Assembly: GCA_025267735.1 (NCBI GenBank)
Contig: CM046308.1
Location: forward strand, 39,173,267 to 39,237,266
From: Mactra quadrangularis
Taxonomy: Eukaryota > Mollusca > Bivalvia > Venerida > Mactridae
Length of the DNA: 64,000 nt
Direction of reading: 5' to 3'
In this document: positions 1 to 15,200 of the stretch, piece by piece
Layout: every line of letters begins with the position of its first letter
Numbering within the stretch: position 1 is the stretch's first letter
Translations under genes and position numbers: made by a program
The notes under the pieces: generated by a model
The model's input: the letters and a program-made list of their open reading frames with translations, nothing else
Databases searched by the model: none
What the model was told of the DNA's origin: nothing

Positions 1-176
1 CTTCCCTTCCACAAGGCCGGAAACTTCTTCATATTATCTAATCAAAGGAGGAAATTTGACATTATTGTCAAATTTTCATGGAAGGGTATAACCTCCCCGG
101 GTGAGATTTGAACCCGTACCCCCCTCGGGACACGAGATTCCGAATCCCGGCGCTCTACCAACTGCGCTATCGACCG
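1..176 (-). mobile_element. SINE family A (tRNA head), truncated by window edge
   Basis: Read on the minus strand it starts with an A-box-like TAGCGCAGTTGGTAGAGCG and a B-box-like GGTTCAAATCTC, then the body with TTGACA-TTAT-TGTCAA-like palindrome and CCGGCCTTGTGGAAGGG. The 3' part lies left of base 1. Confidence 0.8.
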
Positions 177-203
177 AAGTTAAGATATCTTAAGTAAACC
201 TAC

Positions 204-3200
204 CTCTTCTGATTTTCTCTGTAAAACATTCTGAGTTCTTTGATTCTCTCTTTGTAACTTAACAATTTCAAATTGTCTTTTCCTATCCTAAATATATAAA
301 AAAGGTACAATATGTAAAATAACTGAACATTATTTTTGACCATATGTTCTATTTCTTATAAATAGCTAAAAAATATTAATATTTAAACTAGGGCTGTCAC
401 AATATACCGGTATATTGCAAAATGCAGCTGCGGCAATATGTACCGCCTATTTTAACGTACCGTTTTTTCTGCAATATTTTTATTTCATTGGAAAATTCGT
501 CTATTCCCGAAATAAAAGTAGCAAAACGTCAGTTTTTCCATTGATCATTCAATTTAACCTTAAGTTTAGTGGATTAAAGCCATGAAACTAAACTGCTGGT
601 TTCTCTTACATTTTCTTTAAACCTGATTAAAATCATTTTACAAGAGTTCAAGCAGTTAAATACAAGAGAGACTCTTACTTTTTGCTGTAGATGTAAGACT
701 TCTTTATCTTTCTGTTGTCTCCATTTTCTCCACTGGTCGGCATCTTCTTTCATTTGTTTAATTAGTCTAACACGTTGTTGTTTTAATGCCTAAAAATGTA
801 AGAATGAGAAAGTGAGAAAATACAGAGGATTAAAGAAAGGTAAGTTGGTTCGTTTTTTTGTTTGTTTGTTTGGGTTTTACGGCGCACCAACACAAAAAGG
901 TCATATCGTGCAAGTTGGTTCCTATTTAAACAGTTTATCATCAATCCTTCAGTTATATAGTACAACCAATAACTTATATTAGGAGGATAAACAAATGTGT
1001 TATGGAAGGTGGTATGCAGCAACCATTAAGTATTTTTTCTGATCAGATTGGAATAAAACTCAAATTGCTGAATTAAAGTCCAGACTGACAAGTACAAAAG
1101 TATGGATCTTACTCAAATATTCAAGCTTAAAAAGCAGTTGGTCTCTAAATTTCTAAGTCAATAAATTTTAAGTAACAATCCATTCAAAGAACCCTACATT
1201 TTATAAATTTTCAATTCTGAAAATATGTTTATTATTCTCCATTTCTTAAAAATATCTGCTATCAGCAAACATATAACTACAGTCTACATACCACAATTTC
1301 TGTATTTAATACTGTCACTTTTTTGTCCGATTGATCTTTAAGTTTGATCATTTTTCTTTGTTCAGTAAGTTTTTTCTTTATTTCAGTCATCTGTCCTTCA
1401 AGTTCTTTTAATCTCATTCTTCGTTGTTCACTCACTCTATAATCAAATACACATAATGTACATAAAATAATGCAAACATTTTTGACAGAAACAACATTTC
1501 ACATTCTTTGGTCATTTGTAAACAAAAATCAATTAGAAATGGCTTTGATAAATGTGTCGTCCATGCTATGTAGTGTCATATGACCAAAATGTATTTGCAC
1601 TACAAGGTTTTTTACTTTATATAACTGGATCCACTTACAATTTCCCTACTCCATAACAAATCTCTTTAAAATCACACAGTTTTTGCCTAATTTGTAGTTC
1701 ACTTGGATTTTTTCCCCCTACCGATTAAATTGTGATAAAATTTATCCACTTGTTCTACATAAAGTAAGAATCATGTCCTCTTCTTCAAATACTAAAACGA
1801 AACTGAATAATAACAGCATTACATTCATCCAAAGCATTAAAGTAAGCCTTTTTTAACTGTCTGTCCCATCAAAATGTTTGCTATATCGGTCCAATATAAA
1901 ATAAACAGAATAAGAGCTGCTGTAACAAATTTTGTTTGCATTCTTTTGCTTGCCAATGAGAAAGATTCTGCAATCAATTTAATTTAACCAATATTCCCAG
2001 ACAAGCACATCTTCCATTACCTAATTCTAGTTAATACTAATATTATACATACTTGCTAGCAGCATTGTTAGTCTTAGCATCTTCTAACGCTGATGACAAT
2101 GTTTCTTTTTCTTTCTGTAAACTTGATATTTCATCTTCTAAATGTTTCATGGTTTCCTAAAATATTAAATAATTACTTTTAAAATGAAACAAGATAATTC
2201 ATTAATAATACATGATACTAGTAACGGATTCTACTAGCATATATAAATATGTACACACCCATTCACAACATGAAATATCTGTATACAGTTTATGAAAATA
2301 CAATAAAGCAAACAAGCACTACTCTTATCTGTGTTTTCTCCCTTACCCTGTATCTTTAATTCCTACTCTATCTTTGCCATACATCTACTATATGGGAAGA
2401 AAATGTAACATTGCAGTCTGCTTCCTGCTGGTGTAACCTACCCATATTTCTTACACTCTTATCATTTTGTAAGTTCTAAAACAGTTCTCTAACATTAATA
2501 GCTAACCGATAGATATGATACTTGAGATTGTGACATATTCACAGAATATTTAGTCAAGTATCAAGAATACGCACTTAACATAGTTACACAAGATACTAAT
2601 TTTAGCAGGTCCAATAACCCTAAACATGTATATATCACAAGGCTACTCTTAATCTCATCACCTTAATGCAAGCAAAGCCCTGCTAATCATGTTCTAAGTT
2701 AGGAAAACTCATCAACTTGCAGAATTATACAAAATCAGTAATTTTTGAAGCCCATAATGATTTTTACTAATTCCATGCTAAAGGCTAGTAGGTTAAGGCA
2801 ATGACACCTCTTACTTTAACTTTTTTTATTTATACTGCAGTGTCAACACAATTTTTTAGGTTATTTTACTGCATCCAGCACACCTAACCTAGCTTTCCTG
2901 GACCTTTGTCTATAACCAGTACTCACCTACCCTTTCAGAAGGCTGAATACTTATCCAATTACCTAATTAATGGAGGAAAATTGACATTATTGTCAAATTT
3001 TAATGGAAAGGTATAACCTCCCTGGATGGGATTCGAACCCATACCCCTTTCAGGACACCAGATTTGAAATCCAGACGCACTACCAATTTGGCCACCACCC
3101 CGGGTTAGAAACCTCTTACCCTCCTGCACAATTCTTACCTCATATTGATGCTTCATTGAAACCATTTTTTCATCATTCTGTGTCATCTGACTTGCCAACT

Positions 3201-6200
3201 TTTCTTTCTTCTGTAACATTTGATTGAGTTCTTCCAACTCATTATACATATGAGCTTGTTTTTTTCTATGTAGTTTCATCATTGCTAATGTCTCAGGTGT
3301 GGCTGGGGTACCAAGAGCATTCTCTGGTTTAACATCACCCTGAAATAATGGCACTACAGATTATTATGTCTACTATACAAAGATATCTTTATTTACAGAA
3401 GACACGACAAACTGTTTAGTTGTTAGAACATAACAAGCGTAAGAAATGCAACAAACATGCCCAACCATTTTCCTTTCTAAGTTTAAGTTTGACTAAGGGC
3501 CAATTCCTCAAAAAAAAAGGTTTCCATTTATAAAAGAACACTTTGTTCATTTTTTATCAGAGTTGAATACATTTTTTCTTGCACCAACCCTTAAGAACAC
3601 CAATCATGGAGAGGATGACTTCACTCAAGACAAGACAGACAGGCTTCACCCTTGCCAAAGAAATAATCAAGGGCCTGTTTAAACTAAACTGGATGATGAC
3701 GACATTTGTATACATAATTCTAAATCATTTTTGAACTTAATTATATTATTTGGATGAAGCTTTTTTTCTGTCATAAGATGTCATCTAAAAATATTGTTAT
3801 CAAAACTATTCTTTTAAGAAGAGACAACAAAACTCTATTTCAGTTTTGATTTACTTTCATTTTGAAATGCAATAAATAACAAAAACATATATTAATCAAA
3901 ATATTCTTTTTCATCAGGTGTTTGAAATAATGTAAAACACAGAAGTACCAAATAAATTTCTATTTTCTTATACCTCAGTCCCATAAAATCGTGGCTTGTT
4001 ACAGACCCATACATGCTTACAGTCGTAGGCCGTGGGAAGCCTTGCGTATCATGTACGCACATGGTACAAAACAATACACCCGTACGGAGCCGTAGCTGGA
4101 AGATATGCAAGTTTAATCCATACTTGGCCACGATAGTGTTCACGATTTGACTTTGAAACTGATACGTGTATCCTGGGCTCATCCCAGGGACCCTGGTAAA
4201 AATGTAACAGTCCATACGGGCACGCAAGAATTCGTACGGGTCCTTGCGGAGCTTGATCGCACGGCCCCTGTACGGTGCCCTGGCGGCTATTTTTATGTTT
4301 ATGGGACTGTAGCTTTACCAGTCCAAGAAAAATGTCAGTCCAGATACAGGTGAGTTACATCTATCTATGAGCAATATGTTCCATGTAAATCATGAGACCA
4401 AAATGGTTGACAAAAGTCAAACCAATACACTACAACAGTTAAATGTCCAATGAATTTTATAATTCAACCAATTGGAGTTTAAGGTATGGTCATATCTCCA
4501 TAAGTTAAATATATTGCTAGTTGTCCAACTGCACAAAAGATTTCAAAATTAATGTCCAGCCCTGATACATGTACAAAACAGGTATGGAGGACAGATTCAG
4601 AAAATAGAAAACCTACCTCCATTTCCATAGAGTTGTCCCCTTCTATGGAATCATCAGCACTTTCTTCAGTTATCTGTAATGAGTAAACATTATTTTAGTA
4701 TTAACTAGGTCTTTATATCAAGTTTTCAACTAATATGGAATCTACAAGTGTATTTCTGTTTAATGGGTTTAACGCCGTAGCAACACATTATATAGGTCAT
4801 ATAACGGAGGTCAGTCAACCTACTCACTCCTCCTGGAAAGGCTCAATCTCTGGATTTAGCTGTTAACCAACTACTAAGTGCATGCTTTCGTCAGTGACTG
4901 ACAACTGCCCTACATAATTGAAAATCATTGGTAAGAGGGAGAATGGCCGTAGAAACTAGAACTGCCACCAGTGGCGAAAATACCCCCGCAACAGCAACAT
5001 TTCAAGATAAAAGCAAGTCAACATTGTGGAAGTCCAAAAGGGTAAATGTTGTAAGAAGCATAAAAACCAAGAAAAGAATAGGATGCAAAAATCAAATTGG
5101 AAATAAACAGCAAGTTACAGTGTAATTCACTATAGATTTATGAAAAAGCAAAATGAACAGAGTTGTCATATGTCAAATGATTTTTTACATGAAAATGAAC
5201 ACCATTTGGTCATTATGAATGTAAAGTGGGACAACAGACAAAGAGTGATCACATTTAAACTCATCATGTGTATGTTGTAACCAGAAGAGCAAAATGTAGA
5301 ATGTGTTTGTAATTTTTGATAAATAAGTAAAAAATAAGGCAATTGCAAAAATGCACAATTTAAATCAAACAATTAGTATTTACAATATCTTGTATCAAGA
5401 ATTTCACAAATACCCCATAAGAAAGCTTAAATTACCGATCATTATTTTCACAGAAGTAAAGTTAAAATAATATCTAAAATCTCATGTAGCTATAACGCCA
5501 ATCAGCCATTATGAATTTGATAAAATATCAATACATCAAAAAAAAAAGTTCAACAATAAGAATTTGATAAAAATAGCAGTACATAATAGACTTCAGCAAG
5601 TCAAAATGGCAAACAATGTGGAATAATGCTATATTTAATAAGTTACATGACATAAAGCCATAAACCCTTGATTCATCTTCGTCAATAATTTTTGCTAATC
5701 AATGAGATAAATAGTTACTATGAGATGTAGAATTGGTCATACTATATTAACACATTCATACCTTCTCAAAAGAAAGAAAGCACCTAAATGTATACCATGT
5801 GACGAGCATTTCAATGTCAAATACGTTCTCCTTGACTGCAAGCATCTTAAATACATCCGTGACAAACATTTTAAAGTTAACTCACTTAAAGAACTTTTTG
5901 AGTCTGTACCATCATATGCGATACTTAACTTTTTGAAGGAAATAAATGTATATAATAAGATACAGAGCTTTACATCATTAATATTGATTTAATAAATAGT
6001 ATCATTGATTGCTTTCGACGCGATATGACCTTTTTGTGTTGGTGCACCGTAAAACCAAAATAAAACCAAACAATACTTGACAGAAATAAATGTTTATCAT
6101 AAAATATAGGACGTACAATCTTCATTATCTATTGAAGTAATAGTATCATCAATTGTTTTCGGCGTAATATGACCTTTTTGCATTAATAAGCCGTAAAATC

Positions 6201-9200
6201 CAATAAATCAATCAATAAATCAATCAGACTTCAGCAAGAAGAAATTAATGATGAAATAAGCTTACTATACAGTTATTTAAACAAAGTCAAAATGGCTGCC
6301 AGTCTGCCATAATGAATTTGTATCCTAAGTAAATCCATGTACAAGTCAACTACATCAATAAAGACTTTGGAGCGAAATTTGGATAAAATTAAGTAAAAAA
6401 ACACATACATGTACTATACAGTAATTTAAATAAAAATTCAAGATGGCTGCCAGTCAGCCATATTGAATATAAATTGATGAAGAATGGTCATCCTGATCAA
6501 CTGTATTAGTGAGACCTTGTATGCAATTTCTTTTCAAAATATGTATGGTAATAAGTCAAAATAAGACTGTATAAATTTAGAAAAAGGACGACAGCCAGTC
6601 CGCCATTTTGAATTGGAATTGAGTTAAAGTGTATGTACACATCAACTGTGAACGCCTGTGCAAAATTCTATCTAAATTAGTTGAGAAATAAGCATACAGT
6701 AATTAAACGAAATTAAAAAGAATTCAAGATGGCCGCAAGTCGGCCATTTTGAATTTGGAATTGATATAAAGTGTATGTACACATCAAATGTAAACGCCTG
6801 TGCAAAATTCTATAAAATAAAAAAATAAAAAATCTGTTCAGAAATAAGCATGCAGTTATTAAATTAAATTTAAAAAATCAAGATGGCCGCAAGTCGGCCA
6901 TTTTGAATTGGAATTGATATAACATGCATATAACATCAACTGTAAACGCCTGTGCAAATTCTATAAAATAAAATAAGACAAGAAAAAAATCTATTTAGAA
7001 AAAAGCATACTATACAGTTATCAAATTAGATTTAAAATATATAACACCATTAAATATTTTAAACAAGTGAGATATGTTTCCATAGCTACATGAGTTTTGT
7101 ATACACCATTAAGTCATGGTATATAACAGCTTCTATTAAAATACATTAAGAAATAAACATACTACAAATGTATTAATTTTTTGGGACAGACCACATATCC
7201 AACCAACCAACCAACCAACCAACCAACCAACCAACAAACCAACCAACCAACCAACCAACCAACCAACCAACCAACCAACCAACCAACCAACCAACCAACC
7301 AACCAACCAACCAACCAACCAACCAACCAACCAACCAACCAACCAACCAACCAACCAACCAACCAACCAACCAACCAACCAACCAACCAACCAACCAACC
7401 AACCAACCAACCAACCAACCACCAGGGTGATTCCAGTATACCCCCGAAAACTTCGTTTGCGGGGGTATAATAATTTCATGACCAAGCTCCACAAAAGTAT
7501 GCCATGCCCGTGAATCGAACCCACGATCCCTCGATCAGTAGACTTGCGTGCTACCAACTGAGCTAGTCGGGCAGCACATAAGTGTATTTTAGATATCATT
7601 TTAAAGATACACCTGACTTTACATTGAAATTCTAATATATTAGATACAATCACAAACTTCTTAAATAAGAAAGGAAGCTGTACACTTAGTTTCTATTTTT
7701 TCCAAGATACTATTGACCATTCCCAGAGTGAACTTTTTATTTGAATAACAATACATTTACCCACAAATATGACTATGTGTTCTTTTGTTAACACCTTGCA
7801 GTCTGCACCAAAAACTTTTTTGACTATAGTCCTTCGGACTATATCCCATGGAAAAAGTTATAGTCCGAAAAATATTTTCTAGTCCGGTGATTCATTTTGA
7901 AACAAAGGCCCATGGGACTCGCATATTTTGAAACAATGTAACTAATGAGTCCCTACAAAAACAATGAGCCCACAGAGTTTGTGCTCTAAAACAAACTTTC
8001 TCTCCGATTTTGCGACAACTATGCTCAGCAAATGCTACTACTGACGTTTATATTTAACTTTCGCGGTGTTATGTAGAGATAATTATATATTTTACAAATT
8101 AAAATTTTGATAATTTTTTATAATCCAATCGGACCGTGCTCTGACAAAAAGTTATAGCCCCACCAATTTTTTTATAGCCTCGGGCTCGGACTATACCTTA
8201 ATTTTGCAGACTGACCTTGTTTTACAGAAAAAAAGTAACTATAAATTTTTGTTTAATATGCAAATAGGTAAAGTCACAGAAAGGTTCATTACCAAATGTC
8301 TGGTGATACTGCATTACAACAAGATTAACAGATGTAATCCAGAATTTTAAAATTGGGTTTTTCCATCCATACCGGTTAGGTTCAATCAAAGCTTATTAGA
8401 CATTATTGCTGAAAATCACAGGGGAAAAAATCCTTTAGTCCTCTGTGCACATGTTCATAGTACTAATGAAATTTTGTTCGTCAGCAGGAAAACCATGAAT
8501 TTAAATTTGAGATAAAGTTTATATAAAGTTTATAATATAATGTTTAATTAACTAAGGAACAACAATAATCTAGGAATTATCTAGAAATTGTTTATACTCT
8601 TCTCAATTTTCAAAACATGAATAACTTCATGGTGACTTCATGTGTTAAAATAATTGTTGCCTTACATTTGCGATTTTCAGATGGTGTGAATTATAATCAG
8701 GTAGAAACGTTTGTGTTGTATGATGGACATTCGGTCAAGATATTTCAGTAACGCCAAGGGCAATCTCCCTAAACAGAGATCCTGTTCTACTCGCGTTGTC
8801 TTACCGGATCTCTACTTAGTCAATGCAAGGTCAAGTCGAGATGAACTTTGTATCCACCAATCAATGCGTAGCTTTCATCTAGACGAAAACACTATTAATC
8901 ATATTTTGATTGCGTAATTTCTATTTTTAGACCAAGGAGTGCATGCAAATTTAACAGCGGTATTATTCACAGTCTGCGATTGGGTGACTCATTTCAAATT
9001 GCGTGACATAGACGATGTAAACAAGTTACGTATCATAAGAATTTCGTCATTAATATTATGATGAGAAAAGGTCACCTGAACGTGACCTTCGTTTGGAAAA
9101 GGCCAGATCTAAATTAGCGAGTATGCGAGCCGTGAAATTTTAGTTCGGGTTTTAATCAGATTGCACCAAGGGCACAAGCCAATAAAGAAGGCAATCAGTC

Positions 9201-12200
9201 ACCCTATAATTATTCAAGCTTTGACAATTTAGAAAAAATGGACTATATATTTTTCAATAAAACTAAGTGTATGTACACATTAACTCACCATAGATTCATT
9301 TAATTTACTAGCAAATGCTTTCAATCTTTGTATTTGTTTAGCTAAGACTGGATCAGTGTCCTCTGTTACACTAGAGCTTAACAAATCTAAATCCATACTG
9401 AAACAATAAAATACATAGAGGATATTCATCAACTTTGGTGTAAGATCAATTTTTATTACACCAAGTGAGCTCAGAAAACATATTTCATGAGTGGCGTAGC
9501 TACAAGTGAAAATGTCATTTTTCGAGTTCACTTGAGTTAAAAGAAAAAAGATCATACATCAAAGTTGACAAATATTCTGGGTTTTTTTATGCTTGGTTTT
9601 GTGAGATGTATTTTACACAAATCATAACATGACGTCACTTATTCTCCACGATGACATCATTTATCTTCTAAGATGAAGTCATTGACAATGAAAATATAGG
9701 ATTAAATTTTTACTACAATGAATATACATGTATAAATTATATTGTCATCATATATTTTCCTCTAAAAACGCGATGTTACATCGTAGAGCACTAAAGAAAG
9801 TGTAAGATTAAAAGACGTAATTACTAGACCTATTACTGAAAGTGATTGTTCACCCTTACAAATAAGGCTGTAGATCGTTGAGCAAGTGGCGATCCGTTCT
9901 GAACCACAATTCATGTGTAGCGATTCACAAATCGAACCACAAATCACTTGTTAATAGAGAATCATACAGAATTTCACGTAATAACAAAAATAAGCGATGA
10001 ATTACATTAGCTTTTACTAAATGGAAAACTATGTACTCCAAACATTACTATTACCAGACGTTAAATGGGCATTTACAGTGAAATCATTTTTGTTTAAATG
10101 TGAATCAATCAAATGTTTGAGTTTACATTAGTACTGCGACTCGTTTTCAGTCGAAGTAATCGAATTTTTTCCACAAAAATAGTGCGCGATCTGAAGATTT
10201 CGGATGTGATGAATATTCATTCTCGGTTTTCTGGTCTGGATCGCAAGTATCCAAGTACTTGAATATTGGTAGCAGCCCTACTTACAAATACTAACAGTAT
10301 GTCATCCTGACCTTATTGCACCTATTTTATGCTCCATGTGACCCAAGTTTGAAATTGGAATTTTTTATGCAATAACGGTGAACCAAAAATAGTTTTAACT
10401 AATTCCTTAGTAAGAGATTTATCAACATAAAACCCATAAGCTTGTGTTAATACATTCCACCCAGTAACTTAGTTCCTATCGAAGTGAATCTAAATTTATG
10501 TAAGTTAACAGTTTACAAACGTTTTCCATACTTCTTAAGTTCCAATAACAAATTTTGTAAAAAAATAGCTTTAAAATCAAACTCCTCATAGTGCTTACAT
10601 CCTGCTTTGCTACTTAACCACTGCCAACACATAAATTATGCGATGCTAGTAATACAATGTGACAAAGAATGGCGACCGCCATGAATCACCGTGTTATTTA
10701 TACAAATTATTAATTAAAACTATTGTTATTTATCTATATGTACTTTGAACATCATAAGTTACCACAAGAAGACTCAATTTATAGAAAATATTGAAATATA
10801 AAAGATAAGATGACAAAAAAAATATTCAGCTCTCTGAGGGACGAATTTACTTGTGGTTGCAGTGGTTATTGATTTAATAAAGGAAAATGACAGTTGCGGA
10901 GAGTTTGCTTTAAAATTAAAAAACAATATATAACAGCTACCCTATTTTTTCATCTTCAAGTTCCTTTAGTCTATTTCTAAGACGATCAAACTTCATCTCT
11001 GATTTCAAAGCTTTAGCACTTAGAATACAACATTTATCCACAGATTCTCCTAACTCTACATGAAGTTTACTGATCTCTTCCTACAATACACAATGTATAC
11101 ATACATTATATAAAACAAGAATATAGAAAAAAAATATTAACAACCGTTACAACAGGGTTTGACACTTTTTGTTTTACCATCGATCCCAAAGGAATCCTTA
11201 GTTATTCTGAGGTTCCTCCTAATGCTGGGATTCTTCCAATAAAAAACATGTTATGTTAAACATTTCTTGGAAACTCAAATTCACACTAAAAACAGGGCAA
11301 TTTTTAGAGATCTTAAAGAAATCACCAGCTAAGAATCACAGGGATTCATCTCGGGTTTTTGGGAACCTAAGAATCATGCAACACTGTAAGTGTCAAACCC
11401 TGATTAAATTTGAATATTTTCAAGTACAGCTGACTTCACACACAGTCACTATTTAGATAGAGTTTAGAGTTTTACAGTTTATTCATTTCAAAGTTTGTTT
11501 GTTTGTTTAGTTTTACGCCGAAGCAACACAATGTATATGTCATATAACGGCGGTCAAACAAAATACTCACCTCCTGGAAAGGCTAAATATCTGCTGCTGC
11601 ATTCAGCTGTTAACCAACTACTAAGCGCATACTTTTGTCAGTGACTGACAACTGCCCTACATAATTGAAAATCATTGGTAGGAGGGAGAATGGCCGTAGA
11701 AATAATTTGATGACCAAGCTCCACAAAAGTATGCCATGCCTGGGAATAGAGAACACTTGTCCCCTCGATCAGTAGACTTGCGTGCTACCTACTGAGCTAG
11801 CCGAGCGGCTTTCATTTAAAGTAGATTACAAGATAGTAGTTACACATAAGGCCACAACAAGTTGATCATATGTTCTACGGATTTTTCTGGAAAAAAAATG
11901 GGGCGAGCGAGCGAAGAAAAAAAGTCTTTATTCACTTGCTTTATATAGCGGTTTGACGGAATTTTTATGAGTGAGCGAGGAAATAAAAATATTTTTTTTT
12001 GTAAAAACCGTCAAAATGAAGGTGCGAGCAAATCCATAGAACATATGATCAATTTGTTGTGGCCTAAGGTAAAAAATGACCTAAGATAGTAATCTTAAAA
12101 TTACTGAATTTCACACAGTTGTATTTACCAATTAACACAGGAAAGTAAAAAAATACAGCTAACAATGAATCATCAAATACAAAAAATGACTTACCTCAGC

Positions 12201-15200
12201 CTCTTTACATTTGTCTTTCCACATCTGTATACATGTACTTTTAGCATCCTCCTTGGTTGGTGTATCTGGTTTATGAACAACATCACTTTCACTGAAAATA
12301 ATAAAACCAAACAATAGGCCTAATTTAAATCAACAATTTATGTTTTTTTCCATTTGTGCACAGACAGTACACAGTTTTTTACACTTCAATGCAGAAAAGC
12401 ACAAAACATGGATCAAATCCTATCTTTATTTATACACATAGTTTCATTGTTAAAAAGATTGTTTGTTTGTACCGCAGAAAAAAACCCATATATATTTGAA
12501 ATCCGGATAAAGCCAATTCGTACCATACAGGTATTGCACACTTTTTTTCAATTGTCATAACATGAATAATTTCACAGCCAGTTTGAGTGCTAAAATGTTA
12601 GTCCTTGTAGCAAATTGTGATAGCATATTTTTAAAATCCAATATAACAGACAAATAGCTTGTAGGTTCAATGCTTTGTTGCTAAGTTAACATCATCTTTG
12701 TATTTGTATGAGAAAATGTATTCGGTCACTGTATAATTATTCAAACTTTGACAGTAAGGAAAAAATGAACTATATTCTTATGTTCACAGAGTTGCCCAAC
12801 CATTTTAAGAGTGTACTGAGAGATTTTATTTTAGTGGATTTAACACCATGTCAACACAATTTAGGTCATTTTACGGCGTCCAGTGCACCTGAACTAGCTT
12901 TCCTGGACCATTGACTATAACCAGTACTCACCTACCCTTCCACAAGGCCGGAAACTTCTCCATATTATTTAATCAATGGAAGAAAATCGTCATTATAGTC
13001 AAATTTTCAAGGAAGGGTATAACCTCCCTGGGTGGGATTCGAGCCTGCACTCCCTCAGGCACGAGATTCCAAATCCTGGCGTGCTACCAACTGCGCTATC
13101 GACCCGGGTCATTAATGAGATAGAAAGCTACCGGGTATTCAACAAAGAATTTACACATTGTAAACTACAACAATGGCAGTTGTGGACACTAAAATCTGAT
13201 CATTCAGGCAGAAGACTCCATTAAGTTAAATCAGCGGCCCATTCCCAATGACGACCGGACCCTTCCCAATCACGCCAACGGACCTTCCCAATTGTGTCAA
13301 CGGACCCTTCCCAATCGTTTCTTTTATTGGTATTTTGCAAATCAATAAAAAAACAGCATAAGTTGTCAAAACTAAAAAAAAATCGGCTAAAAAACGGGTT
13401 TTGGAATTAATAAAATTTTACTTTTGTTTATTTGTTCAAGTATCGGTACTGACAGTTATTTAATGACCGTGTGTCAATTATCACTTAAATGGGCAAGAGT
13501 CGGCAAATTTCAATAATCAATATCACTTATCATCAATTAAAAATAAATTAGAATATTTATTCATGCCGTTCTTTACGACATCGCTAATCCGTTAATGTTG
13601 GTGAATAGCGGCATCTTGTATAATTATCATCTGAGAGTTTGTGTAATCACTCTTTCACACGTACATTGTTCCGCTTCATTAGTTTTACAATCAAACTAAT
13701 GATGTAAAATTTAATGTTTACAAACAAACTCCTTTGTCTTACAGCGTAAAATTGTGCTTAAGTTTTATTTCCGGTCAAGGTCATTACATTGACTAATTAC
13801 TCACGGACCCGTGATTTTTACGATTTTTTTATGAAACTAGCTGCCATTAAGCATAGAAATTGAAAGCTGTTCATGTCATGATGATTTCGCGATAATTTTC
13901 TCAATAATTCAGCAATGGTTGAAATAATCCAGCAGTAGTTTAATTGTTACTCAGAGTAAATTGTAAAACATTCGTCCCCAATAATTTCGTACCCGACAGT
14001 TTCGGACATTTAATGACTTTTAATGATTTTTTATTGTGGGAAAATGAGACATTTTAAAACCAAGCTGAATTGCTTTTCAGGAAGATTTTGAGTAAAAACT
14101 ATAAGAAAGGTTATTTGATTAAATTGATCATAACAGATCTAAAAACGACTCAGACACTGAAATACTGGTAGCCTCCTTATTTCTGAATTACGTTGTGGTC
14201 TATCAGATAGTTACATTACATAAGAAGATAAGTTGCTGGTAACTTTGAACACATTTCCATCAAGCTTGAGTAGATAATGTGACTGGAGATAATTTTTAAT
14301 GACATTTCCCAAATGTTATGATAAACAGCTTGTCACATAACCTGACTCGCGTATACCCTCTTTCTTTTTAGGCCTATTGACAATGGCACTTTATTGTTGT
14401 TTGGAGTGTCCAAATTCTAGGCGTCATTATATGGATGGCCAAATTCTAAAGTTTCTTTATTTGTGTAATTTACCTCTGCATGTCTCAAAAACTACAAAAT
14501 CTAGTTTAATGTAACTGTTAAAAGGCAGAATGATGCAGATATTTTACAATTTCTGTATTTAAACACTTGTTTATTAATATTCCCAATTTATTCTAAGTTG
14601 TGCATGATTTTCCTAATTTTTCCCATTTCTTGACTAACGAAATTCCCAATCGGAGGGGTACAGGACCCATTCCCAATCGGGTGAAAAAAAAACGCTGTAA
14701 ATTACAGATATAATTTACTAGATTGTCGGACAATAGCTTATAAATCAAAGTACTTGTATTTCCGACTTGAAATAAATCTTTGTATCTTGTAGAATATTTC
14801 AAAACCTTACCTGTCCAAGTCAGTGACACCTACACCAATTAATCTAACAGTTAATTGTTGTACACGTTCTTTTAATCTCATTATCTCAGCTGTCTGCGGA
14901 TCCCAATTAACAACAGGTTTGTTTTTGATCTTCCTAGCTCTATCTGCATATCTTAGTGTACTTAATGTCTCCTCCATATTACTGTCAGCTGGACTCACAC
15001 ATGCTATCATTAATGTATGGCTGTTACCACCAAGTGAATCTGTTAACATAAGATACTTTTTTGTTATACTTGGTTTAATGCAATGTCAACAAAATTTATG
15101 TAAAACAAGATATAAATCACAATTAAGTTAATGATCTACAACAAATATACAGGCAAACCCCTCTTAAGCAGCCAGCCAAGGGAAACAGTCAAATTGGGGG

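Larger units (their letters stand above)
5500..7030. repeat. Degenerate tandem repeat, about 150-bp period
   Basis: At least five diverged units (cores near 6288, 6439, 6588, 6729, 6883), each with a word of the type AAGATGGCCGCAAGTCGGCC followed by ATTTTGAATTGG, and ACATCAACTGTAAACGCCTG in the last units. In two units ATGGCCG-CAAGT-CGGCCAT is a perfect 7-bp-arm hairpin. The non-LTR fragments at 5700-6215 lie inside the left, most degraded part. Confidence 0.6.

Noticed and set aside
3892..4353. Overlapping 111- and 68-codon frames
   Set aside because: They lie inside a candidate inverted-repeat element in a KIF4 intron and show no known motif.
7500..7575. Functional tRNA gene
   Set aside because: A and B boxes are present but the region continues into a SINE body and does not fold into a full cloverleaf with proper acceptor pairing; the same holds for the other SINE heads.
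7136..7653. Long frames of repeating Trp-Leu-Val-Gly and Pro-Thr-Asn-Gln
   Set aside because: They are translations of the AACC microsatellite and flanking SINE head, with no splice or start context.
8711..8917. 68-codon frame in KIF4 intron
   Set aside because: No homology recognised and no splice sites; treated as chance.
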